DNA from: Zobellia russellii
GTDB taxonomy: Bacteria; Bacteroidota; Bacteroidia; Flavobacteriales; Flavobacteriaceae
Assembly: GCF_018728565.1 (NCBI RefSeq)
Contig: NZ_JACSOI010000001.1
Span: forward strand, 992,001 to 1,056,000
Reading direction: 5' to 3'
DNA: 64,000 bases
The notes beneath the pieces are model-generated. The model saw nothing but the letters and a program-made list of their open reading frames with translations. It was not told the origin of the DNA and ran no database searches. Both the position numbers and the translations under genes were made by a program. Below, in pieces: positions 26,477-34,777 of the stretch (the first letter of the stretch is position 1; every line of letters starts with the position of its first letter).

Positions 26477-26890
26477 TCATGCTACAGTTTTTAGCGTAGG
26501 TTTAGTATGTGTGTCTTCAGTTGCAGATGTAGCCTGCTCATTAAGTTTTTTATTTTGTACGAATGTCACGTAAAGGGCAATAATACAGAATACGGCCGGG
26601 GCGCCATTTCCATCTTTTACCATTAGATGTGCTATTATACCAAACGCAAGATTTAAGAAAAAGCCGGCATAGGCCCATTCTCTTATCCAAGAGCTTTTAT
26701 TAAAAATAAGAACGGAAAGACCTAGTAATTGAGCCGTTCCCAATACAAATATTAAATAAGGAGGGTAGCCTAAATCTTCAAATTTCATAACTACGGCTTC
26801 GTAATTAAAAAAGGAGTTGGCTACGGCATATACGATGGCCAATGAAAATAAAGAAAGGGCTATACGGTAGTAAAGTTGTGTGGTTTTCAT
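26477..26890 (-). CDS. DoxX-like four-helix membrane protein
   Basis: 137 residues with four hydrophobic segments, starting YYRIALSLFSLAIVYAVAN, then a short loop with FEDLGYPPYLIFVLGTAQLLG, then WAYAGFFLNLAFGIIAHLM and APAVFCIIALYVTFV. The loop plus GxAQL motif is typical of the DoxX-like family. Related proteins are linked to thiol redox or quinone chemistry, but this subgroup has no firm function. It lies between two methionine sulfoxide reductase genes. A perfect 15-bp inverted repeat starts three bases upstream of its ATG. Confidence 0.75.
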   Translation of the reverse strand: MKTTQLYYRIALSLFSLAIVYAVANSFFNYEAVVMKFEDLGYPPYLIFVLGTAQLLGLSVLIFNKSSWIREWAYAGFFLNLAFGIIAHLMVKDGNGAPAVFCIIALYVTFVQNKKLNEQATSATEDTHTKPTLKTVA

Positions 26891-26892
26891 AG

Positions 26893-26941
26893 AAATGGGT
26901 TTTAAGATTGTGAGGTAAAATTACTTTCTTAAAACCCATTT
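26893..26941. repeat. Perfect 15-bp inverted repeat directly upstream of the DoxX-like gene
   Basis: AAATGGGTTTTAAGA (26893-26907) and its exact complement (26927-26941) flank a 19-base centre. In the DoxX-like mRNA the hairpin would end three bases before the start codon. On the plus strand it is followed by a T run, but no plus-strand gene ends here. It may be an operator or a translation-controlling leader hairpin. Confidence 0.75.
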
Positions 26942-26996
26942 TTTTTAATTTGAAAGACCAATTACGGTTTCCTGTAGATTAGCTGCGCTAAATTGG

Positions 26997-27554
26997 TTAC
27001 GAGCTAGTTAGCGGCTGTTTTAATTTATCGGCATGCATTTGTCTTAGTTTTGCCAGTTTCGGTGTAATTACTGCGCTACAATAACCCTGTGTGGTGTTAT
27101 TACGGTAATAATCTTGATGATAGTCTTCGGCATCGTGAAAAACGGATAGCGGACTCAATTCTGTAACAATAGGGTCTTCAAAATAAGATGCCAACTCTTT
27201 AATTACGGTTTCGGCAACTTCCTTTTGCGTATCGTTATGGTAATAAATTACGGAACGGTATTGTGTTCCAACATCTCCCCCTTGGCGATTAAGTGAAGTA
27301 GGGTCGTGACTGGTCATGAACACAATCAGTAAATCTTGATATGAAATTACCGAAGGGTCAAAAGTAACCTGAACCACCTCTGCATGACCTGTAAGGCCTG
27401 AGCAGACTTCTTTATATGTTGGTTTTCCTGGAGCGGTACCGCCCGTGTAACCGGATACTAGTTTCTTAACTCCTTTTAATTCTTGCAGGACAGCTTCTAT
27501 ACACCAAAAGCATCCGCCGCCAAGTGTGGCTATTTCTAGATTTTTATTGCTCAT
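26997..27554 (-). CDS. msrA: Peptide-methionine (S)-S-oxide reductase MsrA
   Basis: 185 residues. [11 protein letters not shown] at 12-22 has catalytic Cys15. [26 protein letters not shown] and [10 protein letters not shown] are the standard MsrA blocks, and a late Cys in TQGYCSAVI probably takes part in resolving the active-site disulfide. It repairs oxidised methionine of the S form. It overlaps msrB by 11 bases, so both stereoisomers are repaired by one coupled unit. No signal peptide is seen, so it is probably cytosolic. Confidence 0.95.
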   Translation of the reverse strand: MSNKNLEIATLGGGCFWCIEAVLQELKGVKKLVSGYTGGTAPGKPTYKEVCSGLTGHAEVVQVTFDPSVISYQDLLIVFMTSHDPTSLNRQGGDVGTQYRSVIYYHNDTQKEVAETVIKELASYFEDPIVTELSPLSVFHDAEDYHQDYYRNNTTQGYCSAVITPKLAKLRQMHADKLKQPLTSS

Positions 27555-28008
27555 TTTTAAGACTTTCTTTTTGTAATTGCATAGATTCTGAATTAATACA
27601 GTAGCGTAATCCGCTAGGTTCGGGCCCGTCGGGGAAAATGTGTCCTAGATGGGCATCGCAAGTATTGCACATGACCTCTACGCGTACCATACCAAATGAG
27701 GAATCCTTCTCATATTTAATAGCATTTTCTTTTATAGGCTGAGTAAAACTGGGCCAACCTGTACCCGATTCGAATTTAATGGTAGAATCGAACAACGGTG
27801 CGTTACAACAGATGCAGTTGTATTTGCCTGCATCATGTGCACTACAAAGTGCACCGGTGTGTGCCCGTTCAGTACCCTTCATTCGGGTAATCCTGAATTG
27901 TTCAGGAGTAAGGAGTTCACGCCATTCTGCCTCGGTCTTCTCTACTCTTCTGTCCGGCTGTGGATTCCCTTTAACACTAAAATTGATTACATCTTTCCAT
28001 GTAAGCAT
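27544..28008 (-). CDS. msrB: Peptide-methionine (R)-S-oxide reductase MsrB
   Basis: 154 residues. Two zinc-binding CxxC pairs are visible (CICC near 75 and CNTC near 120), together with [25 protein letters not shown] and the catalytic RYCINSESM near the C-terminus. It reduces the R epimer of methionine sulfoxide and complements MsrA, with which it overlaps by 11 bases. No export signal. The first 45 residues have no recognised motif, but [10 protein letters not shown] is a common start in this family. Confidence 0.95.
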   Translation of the reverse strand: MLTWKDVINFSVKGNPQPDRRVEKTEAEWRELLTPEQFRITRMKGTERAHTGALCSAHDAGKYNCICCNAPLFDSTIKFESGTGWPSFTQPIKENAIKYEKDSSFGMVRVEVMCNTCDAHLGHIFPDGPEPSGLRYCINSESMQLQKESLKNEQ

Positions 28009-28151
28009 AGTTTTCCTTTCTTTTAAACTAATTGTTCATTGAATTAGATAGTACAAAATAAATACATTGCATTGTATGAAATGTGCTTATTTGTCGAATT
28101 TTTTAGCGTTTACTTACATTTAAGCTAGTTCAACACCTATTGATTTTATAG

Positions 28152-28159
28152 TACATTTG
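28152..28159 (+). promoter_or_regulatory. Promoter -7 box of the secreted nuclease gene, implying a leaderless mRNA
   Basis: TACATTTG matches TAnnTTTG exactly and ends five bases before the ATG at 28164. With the usual spacing transcription would begin at or next to the A of the ATG. No clear -33 TTTG is seen, so this rests on one element. Confidence 0.45.
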
Positions 28160-28163
28160 AAGA

Positions 28164-28982
28164 ATGAATAAGACTCAAAAGAATAAGCTCATCTACTCTG
28201 TTCTAATGTTGGTTTGTATAGGTGCTTTTTGGTTATTCGAAAATTTTTATACACCGAATACCTATTCGCAGCAAACCGAAAATGGACCAAAAACCACCAT
28301 AGCCGGTACCCTTATGCCCAGTTCAACAACAGGAGATGTGGTTGAGCACAGTCATTATACACTATCGTATAATGAACCTTATGAGCAAGCGGAATGGGTG
28401 GCGTACACATTAAAGAAAGAACATTTGACCTATGATGACCGTAAACGACCTTATTTTATTGAGGACCCCAAGGTAAGAACAAAATCTGCAGATTGGAGAA
28501 ATTATAAGGGTTCCGGTTATGATAGAGGGCATTTATGCCCGGCGGGAGATAGAAGATTCTCCAAGCAGGCCTATAATGAAACATTTTACACGAGTAATAT
28601 TAGTCCTCAAAATCGCGAATTTAACGCGGGAGTATGGAATGAACTGGAGATGCAAGTGCGAATGTGGGCCAAACAATACGGAGAGATTTTTGTGGTTACG
28701 GCTGGAGTTTTGGAAAAAGGCTTGGAAGAGATAGGGGATGAAGATGTGGATGTGCCTAAATATTATTACAAAATTATATCTCGTGGAGCTGGGGAGAACC
28801 TAAAGGTGCTAGCTTTTTTGATGGAAGGAAAGCAGAGCACGAAACCTTTAAAACAATTTAGTGTTTCTGTTGATGAGGTAGAAAAACGAACAGGCATCGA
28901 TTTTTTTGAAAGGCTTCCTAAACAACTTCAGGGTAAAGTAGAAAGTACGGTAGATACTAGCAGTTGGAAGTTTAAATTCTAA
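28164..28982 (+). CDS. DNA/RNA non-specific endonuclease, membrane-anchored or secreted
   Basis: 272 residues. One hydrophobic segment (about 9-25, LIYSVLMLVCIGAFWLF) serves as anchor or uncleaved signal. DRGHLCPA at 120-127 is the signature of the NUC1 family: His123 is the general base. The TSNISPQNREFNAGVWNELE stretch supplies the metal-binding Asn. Such beta-beta-alpha-metal nucleases degrade DNA and RNA without sequence preference, here in the periplasm or outside. It may provide nucleotides or remove extracellular DNA. Not linked to a neighbouring operon; it diverges from msrB. Confidence 0.9.
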   Translation: MNKTQKNKLIYSVLMLVCIGAFWLFENFYTPNTYSQQTENGPKTTIAGTLMPSSTTGDVVEHSHYTLSYNEPYEQAEWVAYTLKKEHLTYDDRKRPYFIEDPKVRTKSADWRNYKGSGYDRGHLCPAGDRRFSKQAYNETFYTSNISPQNREFNAGVWNELEMQVRMWAKQYGEIFVVTAGVLEKGLEEIGDEDVDVPKYYYKIISRGAGENLKVLAFLMEGKQSTKPLKQFSVSVDEVEKRTGIDFFERLPKQLQGKVESTVDTSSWKFKF

Positions 28983-29014
28983 GATGTGCTATTCTTCTTT
29001 ATCGTTGCTATATT

Positions 29015-30298
29015 CTAAATACCTTCCTTAAGGCGGTTGGCATCCAATTTTAAGAAAATAAATAGGAGGGCCGTAAAAAACAATAGCCCTGATCCACCAT
29101 AACTAAAGAAGGGTAGGGGAATACCAATTGTTGGAAGTACACCTATTACCATACCAATATTTATAAAATAATGTATGAGTAGAATAGAAATTACCCCATA
29201 ACCATACATTCGGGCAAAACCGGTTTTCTGTCTTTCTGAAAGATAAACAAGTCGTAATAATAAAAAAGTAAAGAGAAGTACCACTGTTGCCGTTCCCAGG
29301 AAACCCCATTCTTCACCAACGGTACTAAAAATATAATCTGTATGCTGTTCAGGTACAAAATCACCTTTGGTTCGTGTTCCTTCTAAAAAGCCTTTGCCAA
29401 AAAAACCGCCGGATTCAATGGCTTTTTCAGATTGATACGTGTTGTAGCCAATGGTTTTTCTAATGTGTTCCAGTTTGGCAGGGTCCTTTTCAAGACGTAA
29501 CCAAAGACTGAACCGGTCACGGTGGCGTTGCTCAAAAACGTTGTTAAAAACAAAATCAACGGAAAGGGAAAACAGAATGGTTACAACAACAGCTATTGCG
29601 GTAGGTATTATTGGAACTTTAAATTTTTTCTTTTTTAATAGAAAGAAAAGTATCAAGATCAAAGCAATGCCTATGGTAATCCAAATGGTACCGAACATTA
29701 AGGTTGTTACGAAAATAAGGATGGCAAAAAAGGCAATCCCTAGATAGTAGATAGGTAGGCCTTCCCTGAAAATCACAAAACTTAAAGAGAAAAAGACTAG
29801 AGCACTACCCGGGTCAGGTTGAGGTATAATCAATATAGCCGGAATTAAAATAATCAAGAAGGCGTAGAGCTGATCTTTATTTCGTTTTATATCGGTCTGT
29901 ATATCACTTAAGTACTTGGCCAAGGCCAAGGCTGTTGCTACTTTTGCCAGCTCGGATGGCTGAAGGTTAAAAAAGCCCAAATCATACCAGGAGGTAGCTC
30001 CTGCTATGGTTTTTCCAAAGACAAATAAGCCCAGTAGTAGTACCATTGATATGATATAGAGTACACTGGAGAACCGTTCATAGAAGTTGGCCTCAAGAGC
30101 CAGCAGAATTACAATAGATGCAAAACTGGTAAGTATAAAGAAAAGTTGCTTGCCATGTAGAGTTCCAAAATCAAATATGGAAGAGTCACTTTCCGAAAAA
30201 GTACTTGAATAAATGTTTACCCAACCTATGGTTAGAAGTAGTACGTAAAATAGAACAGAAAGCCAATCAATACGTTTAAGGACACTTTTACCGGCCAT
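29015..30298 (-). CDS. rodA: RodA, SEDS peptidoglycan glycosyltransferase
   Basis: 427 residues with about ten membrane helices. Family blocks: FNLQPSELAKVATALALAKYL, IPQPDPGSALVFFSLSF (with the essential Asp of the SEDS family), FLEGTRTKGDFVPEQHTDYI and PLPFFSYGGSGLL. RodA polymerises glycan strands for cell elongation together with the transpeptidase PBP2, whose gene ends three bases upstream. Last gene of the mreBCD-mrdA-rodA run. A loop of about 55 residues after DPAKLEHIRKTIGYNTYQ is typical of Bacteroidota members. Confidence 0.95.
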   Translation of the reverse strand: MAGKSVLKRIDWLSVLFYVLLLTIGWVNIYSSTFSESDSSIFDFGTLHGKQLFFILTSFASIVILLALEANFYERFSSVLYIISMVLLLGLFVFGKTIAGATSWYDLGFFNLQPSELAKVATALALAKYLSDIQTDIKRNKDQLYAFLIILIPAILIIPQPDPGSALVFFSLSFVIFREGLPIYYLGIAFFAILIFVTTLMFGTIWITIGIALILILFFLLKKKKFKVPIIPTAIAVVVTILFSLSVDFVFNNVFEQRHRDRFSLWLRLEKDPAKLEHIRKTIGYNTYQSEKAIESGGFFGKGFLEGTRTKGDFVPEQHTDYIFSTVGEEWGFLGTATVVLLFTFLLLRLVYLSERQKTGFARMYGYGVISILLIHYFINIGMVIGVLPTIGIPLPFFSYGGSGLLFFTALLFIFLKLDANRLKEGI

Positions 30299-30301
30299 AT
30301 G

Positions 30302-32224
30302 CTATTGTTCTGATTGGGTTGCTTGTTCTTGGTACTTTATAGAATGCTTGCTCCAATCGTATTCGTTTATTTTAAATTCTTTGCCACTGTATGGTTTAGC
30401 GTATTCACTTTCCAAAGTTCGCTCTAGCATTCTTTTTTCCAGGTCTTTTCGGGTAATTTCGCCTTTAAGGTATTTTTCAATCATCAAAGAGGCAATATGT
30501 CCGGCGTACCTAGATCCGTAGTATCCGTTTTGAATGTATACGGCTATGGCAATTTTGGGGTTTTCTACTGGGGCAAAGGCCACAAAAACCGAGTTGTCCG
30601 TTAATTGGGTCTTGACGCTATCTATTTTTATAAAATTCTCTACGGTACCGGTCTTTCCTGCAATTTCAATGTCAGGTATTTGTATGTATTGTGCCGTTCC
30701 TTTATGATAAACGTCTGCCATACCTTGAATTACAGGTTCAAAATGTCGCTTATCAATAGTAGTGTGCTTTGGCTCTACAAAATCTGGGATACTTATTTCT
30801 TTGCCGTCTATTTTTTTAAGAACATGAGGCGTATAGAAAAAGCCTCTGTTGGCTATGGCAGCGGTCATGTTGGCCAACTGTATTGGGGTAACGTTTACCT
30901 CTCCTTGTCCAATGGCATTGGAGTAGGTGGTAGTGGCAGACCATCTTTTGTCTCCTTCTCCGTACCATTTATTGTATAGGGCGGTACTGGGAACGCTACC
31001 TGGTCTTCCTGTGTAAAGGTCGGAGCCTAGATAAGACCCTAGCCCAAAACTTCTAACATGCTTCTCCCAAGCATCCATAGCGTCGCTATTGGATGGGAAT
31101 TGTTCAAATAATTTTTTATAGGCACCTACAAAATAAGCGTTGCATGATTTGTAGATTCCGTTGTTCAACGTTCTTACACCTCCGCCACAGTGACAGCCCT
31201 TTTTACTTCTTCCGATAAAAAAGCCGTGGTGGCAAGTAAATGTAGTAGATGGTGTAATGGCTCCTTCTTGCAATGCAATTAAAGCATTAATGGCCTTGAA
31301 TGGAGAACCTGGACTTTTTTCAAACGAAATAGATCTGTCAAACGTTGGTTTGGAGATTGAATCGTAGTGTAGCTTGCTATAATTAGCAGATCTTTTTCTC
31401 CCTACTAAAAGAGACGGGTCATAGGTAGGCCCTGAAATCATGGATAATATTTCTCCCGAAGACGGTTCAATGGCAACAATACCGCCCCATTTTCCGTGCA
31501 TAAGACGCTCTCCATACTCTTGAAGATGCTTGTCTATAGTAATATTTATTTCAAAACCTTGTTCCGGTAAGGTGTCCAAGGTTCCATTTTTATAGGGTCC
31601 AATATCTCTGTTGAACCTATCTTTTTGAATGTATTGTACGCCCTTTCTTCCTCTTAAAATATCTTCATATACTTTTTCTACACCTGTACGGCCGGTAAGT
31701 TCACCCTGTACGTAATAGGGGTTTTTTGCCAAATCACGTTCGTTTACTTCGCTAATGTAACCCAATACGTTTGCGGCACTATTGGTATCATAATAGCGTA
31801 GCGAACGTTTTTGGATGTAGAAACCGGCATAGTGGCGCATTTTCTCCTGAAGTTTTGCGTAATCTTCTTTGGAGAGTTGAGGAACAAAAACTGAAGGAAG
31901 TCGTGGCGAATAAATCGTAGCTTTACGCAGTTCCTTTTTAAATTTTTCTTTGTCTATTTTTAGAAGTCCACAAAGTTCCAATGTATCTAGTTCGCGAACC
32001 TCACGAGGTATAACCATGACGTCATAGGCAGGATCGTTACCTACTAAAAGCTCCCCATTTCTATCGTAAATATAACCGCGCTCAGGATAATCATATACCC
32101 GTTTTATTGCGGGGTCTTCTAAAACTTGATCAGGGGAAAAGCTGAATATCTGCAGATAGGAAAGCCTGCCGAGAAACGTAATACCAATAATTACGATAAT
32201 GGATGATAATAACAGCTTTTTCAT
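30302..32224 (-). CDS. mrdA: Penicillin-binding protein 2 (elongation transpeptidase)
   Basis: 640 residues. An N-terminal membrane helix (LLLSSIIVIIGITFLGRL) is followed by a PBP dimerisation domain (RGYIYDRNGELLV; GRTGVEKVYEDILRG). The transpeptidase domain has Ser307-x-x-Lys310 in KSPGSPFKA (SPFK instead of the common STFK), the SCN motif in SCNAYF, and KTGT in IAGKTGTVEN. It cross-links peptidoglycan for elongation in the periplasm and pairs with RodA, 3 bases downstream. The loop before the SCN motif has GCHCGGG, a pair of cysteines unusual for proteobacterial PBP2. Confidence 0.95.
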   Translation of the reverse strand: MKKLLLSSIIVIIGITFLGRLSYLQIFSFSPDQVLEDPAIKRVYDYPERGYIYDRNGELLVGNDPAYDVMVIPREVRELDTLELCGLLKIDKEKFKKELRKATIYSPRLPSVFVPQLSKEDYAKLQEKMRHYAGFYIQKRSLRYYDTNSAANVLGYISEVNERDLAKNPYYVQGELTGRTGVEKVYEDILRGRKGVQYIQKDRFNRDIGPYKNGTLDTLPEQGFEINITIDKHLQEYGERLMHGKWGGIVAIEPSSGEILSMISGPTYDPSLLVGRKRSANYSKLHYDSISKPTFDRSISFEKSPGSPFKAINALIALQEGAITPSTTFTCHHGFFIGRSKKGCHCGGGVRTLNNGIYKSCNAYFVGAYKKLFEQFPSNSDAMDAWEKHVRSFGLGSYLGSDLYTGRPGSVPSTALYNKWYGEGDKRWSATTTYSNAIGQGEVNVTPIQLANMTAAIANRGFFYTPHVLKKIDGKEISIPDFVEPKHTTIDKRHFEPVIQGMADVYHKGTAQYIQIPDIEIAGKTGTVENFIKIDSVKTQLTDNSVFVAFAPVENPKIAIAVYIQNGYYGSRYAGHIASLMIEKYLKGEITRKDLEKRMLERTLESEYAKPYSGKEFKINEYDWSKHSIKYQEQATQSEQ

Positions 32225-32272
32225 CTTAGATGAAATTTTTGATTAAAGAGGTTTATAATTTTTTACGCTTAT

Positions 32273-32782
32273 TTACTCTTTGCGAACACTAAACAGTGAA
32301 CCAAATAATAAGCAAAGAATAAGAGTTGCGATGCCCGTAGCCAATACTTTTTTCAAAATTAATAGGAAATTAGCCAAACTAAAAATTTCCAGAGTAAAGA
32401 AAACAGAGTGATGTACTATAATTAATAACGCCAAATACGTAATTTGTTGTACCCTAGTGGTGTTACTTAATTTAAAACTTTGAAATTCAAAATTAACACC
32501 AAAAACAAATCGCATAATTGCGGGCCTCATATAGGCTATTGTAATTGTAGATGCCGCGTGTATGGCCATCGTGTCCGAAAAGAAATCTATTGCAATGCCC
32601 AGTAAAAAGCCAAGACCTATAAATGCCGCCCTGTTTTCTTTTATGGGATACCAGTAAAGAAACAGAATGTAGACCATAGGGTTTATGAACCCAAAAAAGT
32701 TGAGCCTATTGAACACAAGCACTTGTACCAGTACTAGCAGTATAAAACGAATGACGTTTAAGAAGTAGTAGTTACTGACCAT
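32273..32782 (-). CDS. mreD: Rod shape-determining protein MreD
   Basis: 169 residues, five to six membrane helices, no catalytic motif. The NxxxFxxFINPMVYILFLYW block and FLLGIAIDFFSDTMAIHA are the recognisable parts of Bacteroidota MreD. It is an integral component of the elongation complex that links MreC to RodA/PBP2. It overlaps mreC by 11 bases, which fixes both identity and order. Confidence 0.9.
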   Translation of the reverse strand: MVSNYYFLNVIRFILLVLVQVLVFNRLNFFGFINPMVYILFLYWYPIKENRAAFIGLGFLLGIAIDFFSDTMAIHAASTITIAYMRPAIMRFVFGVNFEFQSFKLSNTTRVQQITYLALLIIVHHSVFFTLEIFSLANFLLILKKVLATGIATLILCLLFGSLFSVRKE

Positions 32783-33593
32783 TGGTCTCCGTTTGTTTTT
32801 CTAGTTCTAAAATTTCCTCGCGGTACGAATTATCTATGATGTAGACATTCTTGATATTTGTCATATCATTAAATAGGGCTACATCTATATTGTAAAAACT
32901 CTTAGAAGTATTTAGGTCAAATTTTCTAATGGTTCCAATAGGTATGTTTTCTGGAAAAATACTACTCATTCCTCCGGTTACAATAGTATCTCCAATGGTA
33001 AGTGGCACCAATCTAGGTATATCTACCAACTGCACTACATTATATCTTTTTGTATCCCATACCAAAGAGCCAAAATGGTCGGTATTCTTTATTTTGGCGT
33101 TTATGTTGGATTTTTCGTTTAAAATAGACTGTACCGTGGCAAAATTATTCGAGGTGTTTTCTACAATGCCCAAAATACCTTTGCTGGTAATTACACCCAT
33201 ATCCGGCTTAACACTATCCTTTTTGCCTTTATTTAAGGTAACGTAGTTGCGGGGGTCCGCAAAACTGTTCTTAATGACCTTACCCGTAGTAATAGTATAT
33301 GTTAGTTGTACCGAATCTAAGATAGTGGAGTCTATTTCTTTTTTGTTGAAGAGCAGCTTACGCAGGTACTCGTTCTCCTGCATTAGCTTCTCGTTTTCCT
33401 TATCCAGGCCAAAATAGGTAGAAACATCATTTGAGGTTTCTAGGATATTGCCCGTAATCCAGTTGGACGAGTTGAAAAAACGGGATTGGTGATACGAGTG
33501 AGACTGTATCGTAAAGCCCAAAGAAACAATCATCAATAAGACATAAAGAAGGAAATTCTTATATCGTATGATAAAGTTGATGATCTGCTGCAT
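32772..33593 (-). CDS. mreC: Rod shape-determining protein MreC
   Basis: 273 residues. One N-terminal membrane helix (NFLLYVLLMIVSLGFTI), then a coiled coil around 60-85 (LDKENEKLMQENEYLRKLL), then the MreC beta-barrel pair (ADPRNYVTLNKGKKDSVKPD, GMGVITSKGILGIV-type block, DTIVTGGMSSIFPENIPIG). It scaffolds PBP2 in the periplasm. It overlaps mreD by 11 bases and lies 89 bases after mreB. Confidence 0.95.
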   Translation of the reverse strand: MQQIINFIIRYKNFLLYVLLMIVSLGFTIQSHSYHQSRFFNSSNWITGNILETSNDVSTYFGLDKENEKLMQENEYLRKLLFNKKEIDSTILDSVQLTYTITTGKVIKNSFADPRNYVTLNKGKKDSVKPDMGVITSKGILGIVENTSNNFATVQSILNEKSNINAKIKNTDHFGSLVWDTKRYNVVQLVDIPRLVPLTIGDTIVTGGMSSIFPENIPIGTIRKFDLNTSKSFYNIDVALFNDMTNIKNVYIIDNSYREEILELEKQTETNGQ

Positions 33594-33682
33594 TCACTAA
33601 TGGATTTGGTGAAACCTGCGAAGCAATTCCGAATGGAAATAAAATTTAAACCCTTTTGAAATCGCCCCGAAATCTTTAGGTT

Positions 33683-34711
33683 TTATTTGATAAGGATACT
33701 CTTGTAGCGCTCTAAGTTTTTAAGTGCTATACCTGTACCCCTAACTACGGCACGTAACGGGTCTTCTGCGATATAAACAGGTAGGTCTGTCTTTTGTGAT
33801 AGCCTTCTGTCCAATCCACGTAACATAGAACCACCCCCTGCTAAATAAATACCGGTGTTGTAAATATCTGCGGCCAGTTCTGGTGGAGTCTGGGAAAGTG
33901 TTTCCATTACGGCATCTTCTACACGAAGAATGGATTTGTCCAATGCTTTCGCAATTTCACGATATGAAATCTGGACTTGCTTAGGCTTTCCTGTCAATAG
34001 ATCACGACCTTGTACCGATTTTTCGTCCGGAGGTGTCTGTAAATCTTCTGTTGCCGAACCTATTTCTATTTTTATATTCTCTGCAGTAGCCTCACCCACA
34101 TAAAGGTTGTGCTGCGTACGCATGTAATAAATAATATCGTTAGTGAAAACATCACCTGCAATCTTAACGGATTTATCGCAAACGATTCCTCCAAGGGCTA
34201 TAACAGCAATTTCTGTAGTACCGCCCCCTATATCTACGATCATGTTTCCCTTTGGCTGCATAATGTCCAGCCCAATACCTATAGCCGCTGCCATTGGCTC
34301 ATGGATCAAGTAAACTTCTTTACCGTTTACACGTTCTGCAGATTCTTTTACGGCACGCATTTCCACTTCGGTAATACCTGAAGGAATACAGATGACCATA
34401 CGAAGTGCAGGTGGAAACCATTTCTTTTTTAAGGCAGGGATATTCTTGATGAACATATTGATCATCTTTTCCGATGCATCAAAATCTGCAATAACCCCAT
34501 CTTTTAACGGGCGTATTGTTTTAATGTTTTCGTGGGTCTTGCCCTGCATCATGTTCGCCTCTTTACCTACGGCAATTATCTTGCCTGAAATACGGTCACG
34601 AGCAACGATGGACGGGCTGTCCACAACTACCTTGTCCATGTGAATGATAAGGGTGTTCGCCGTACCTAAATCGATGGCGATTTCCTCAGTCAAGAAATCA
34701 AAAAATCCCAT
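33683..34711 (-). CDS. mreB: Rod shape-determining actin homologue MreB
   Basis: 342 residues of actin fold. IDLGTANTLI at 13-22 is phosphate loop 1, IDIGGGTTEIAV (about 160-171) is phosphate loop 2 and LAGGGSMLRGLD is the adenosine motif. MreB filaments at the inner membrane steer elongation synthesis. It heads the mreB-C-D-mrdA-rodA operon. A TAnnTTTG box lies in the 66-base gap after purH. Confidence 0.97.
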   Translation of the reverse strand: MGFFDFLTEEIAIDLGTANTLIIHMDKVVVDSPSIVARDRISGKIIAVGKEANMMQGKTHENIKTIRPLKDGVIADFDASEKMINMFIKNIPALKKKWFPPALRMVICIPSGITEVEMRAVKESAERVNGKEVYLIHEPMAAAIGIGLDIMQPKGNMIVDIGGGTTEIAVIALGGIVCDKSVKIAGDVFTNDIIYYMRTQHNLYVGEATAENIKIEIGSATEDLQTPPDEKSVQGRDLLTGKPKQVQISYREIAKALDKSILRVEDAVMETLSQTPPELAADIYNTGIYLAGGGSMLRGLDRRLSQKTDLPVYIAEDPLRAVVRGTGIALKNLERYKSILIK

Positions 34712-34763
34712 TTGTAATCTTGTTTGGTTATGTTACTAGCTTGATAGGGGTGTGTTTCATCGA

Positions 34764-34771
34764 CAAAAGTA
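34764..34771 (-). promoter_or_regulatory. Possible -7 box for the mreB operon
   Basis: The minus strand has TACTTTTG (34771-34764), an exact TAnnTTTG, in the 66-base gap between purH and mreB (53 bases before the ATG). A -33 element is not convincing, so the operon may also be read from upstream. Confidence 0.4.
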
Positions 34772-34777
34772 ATGAAA

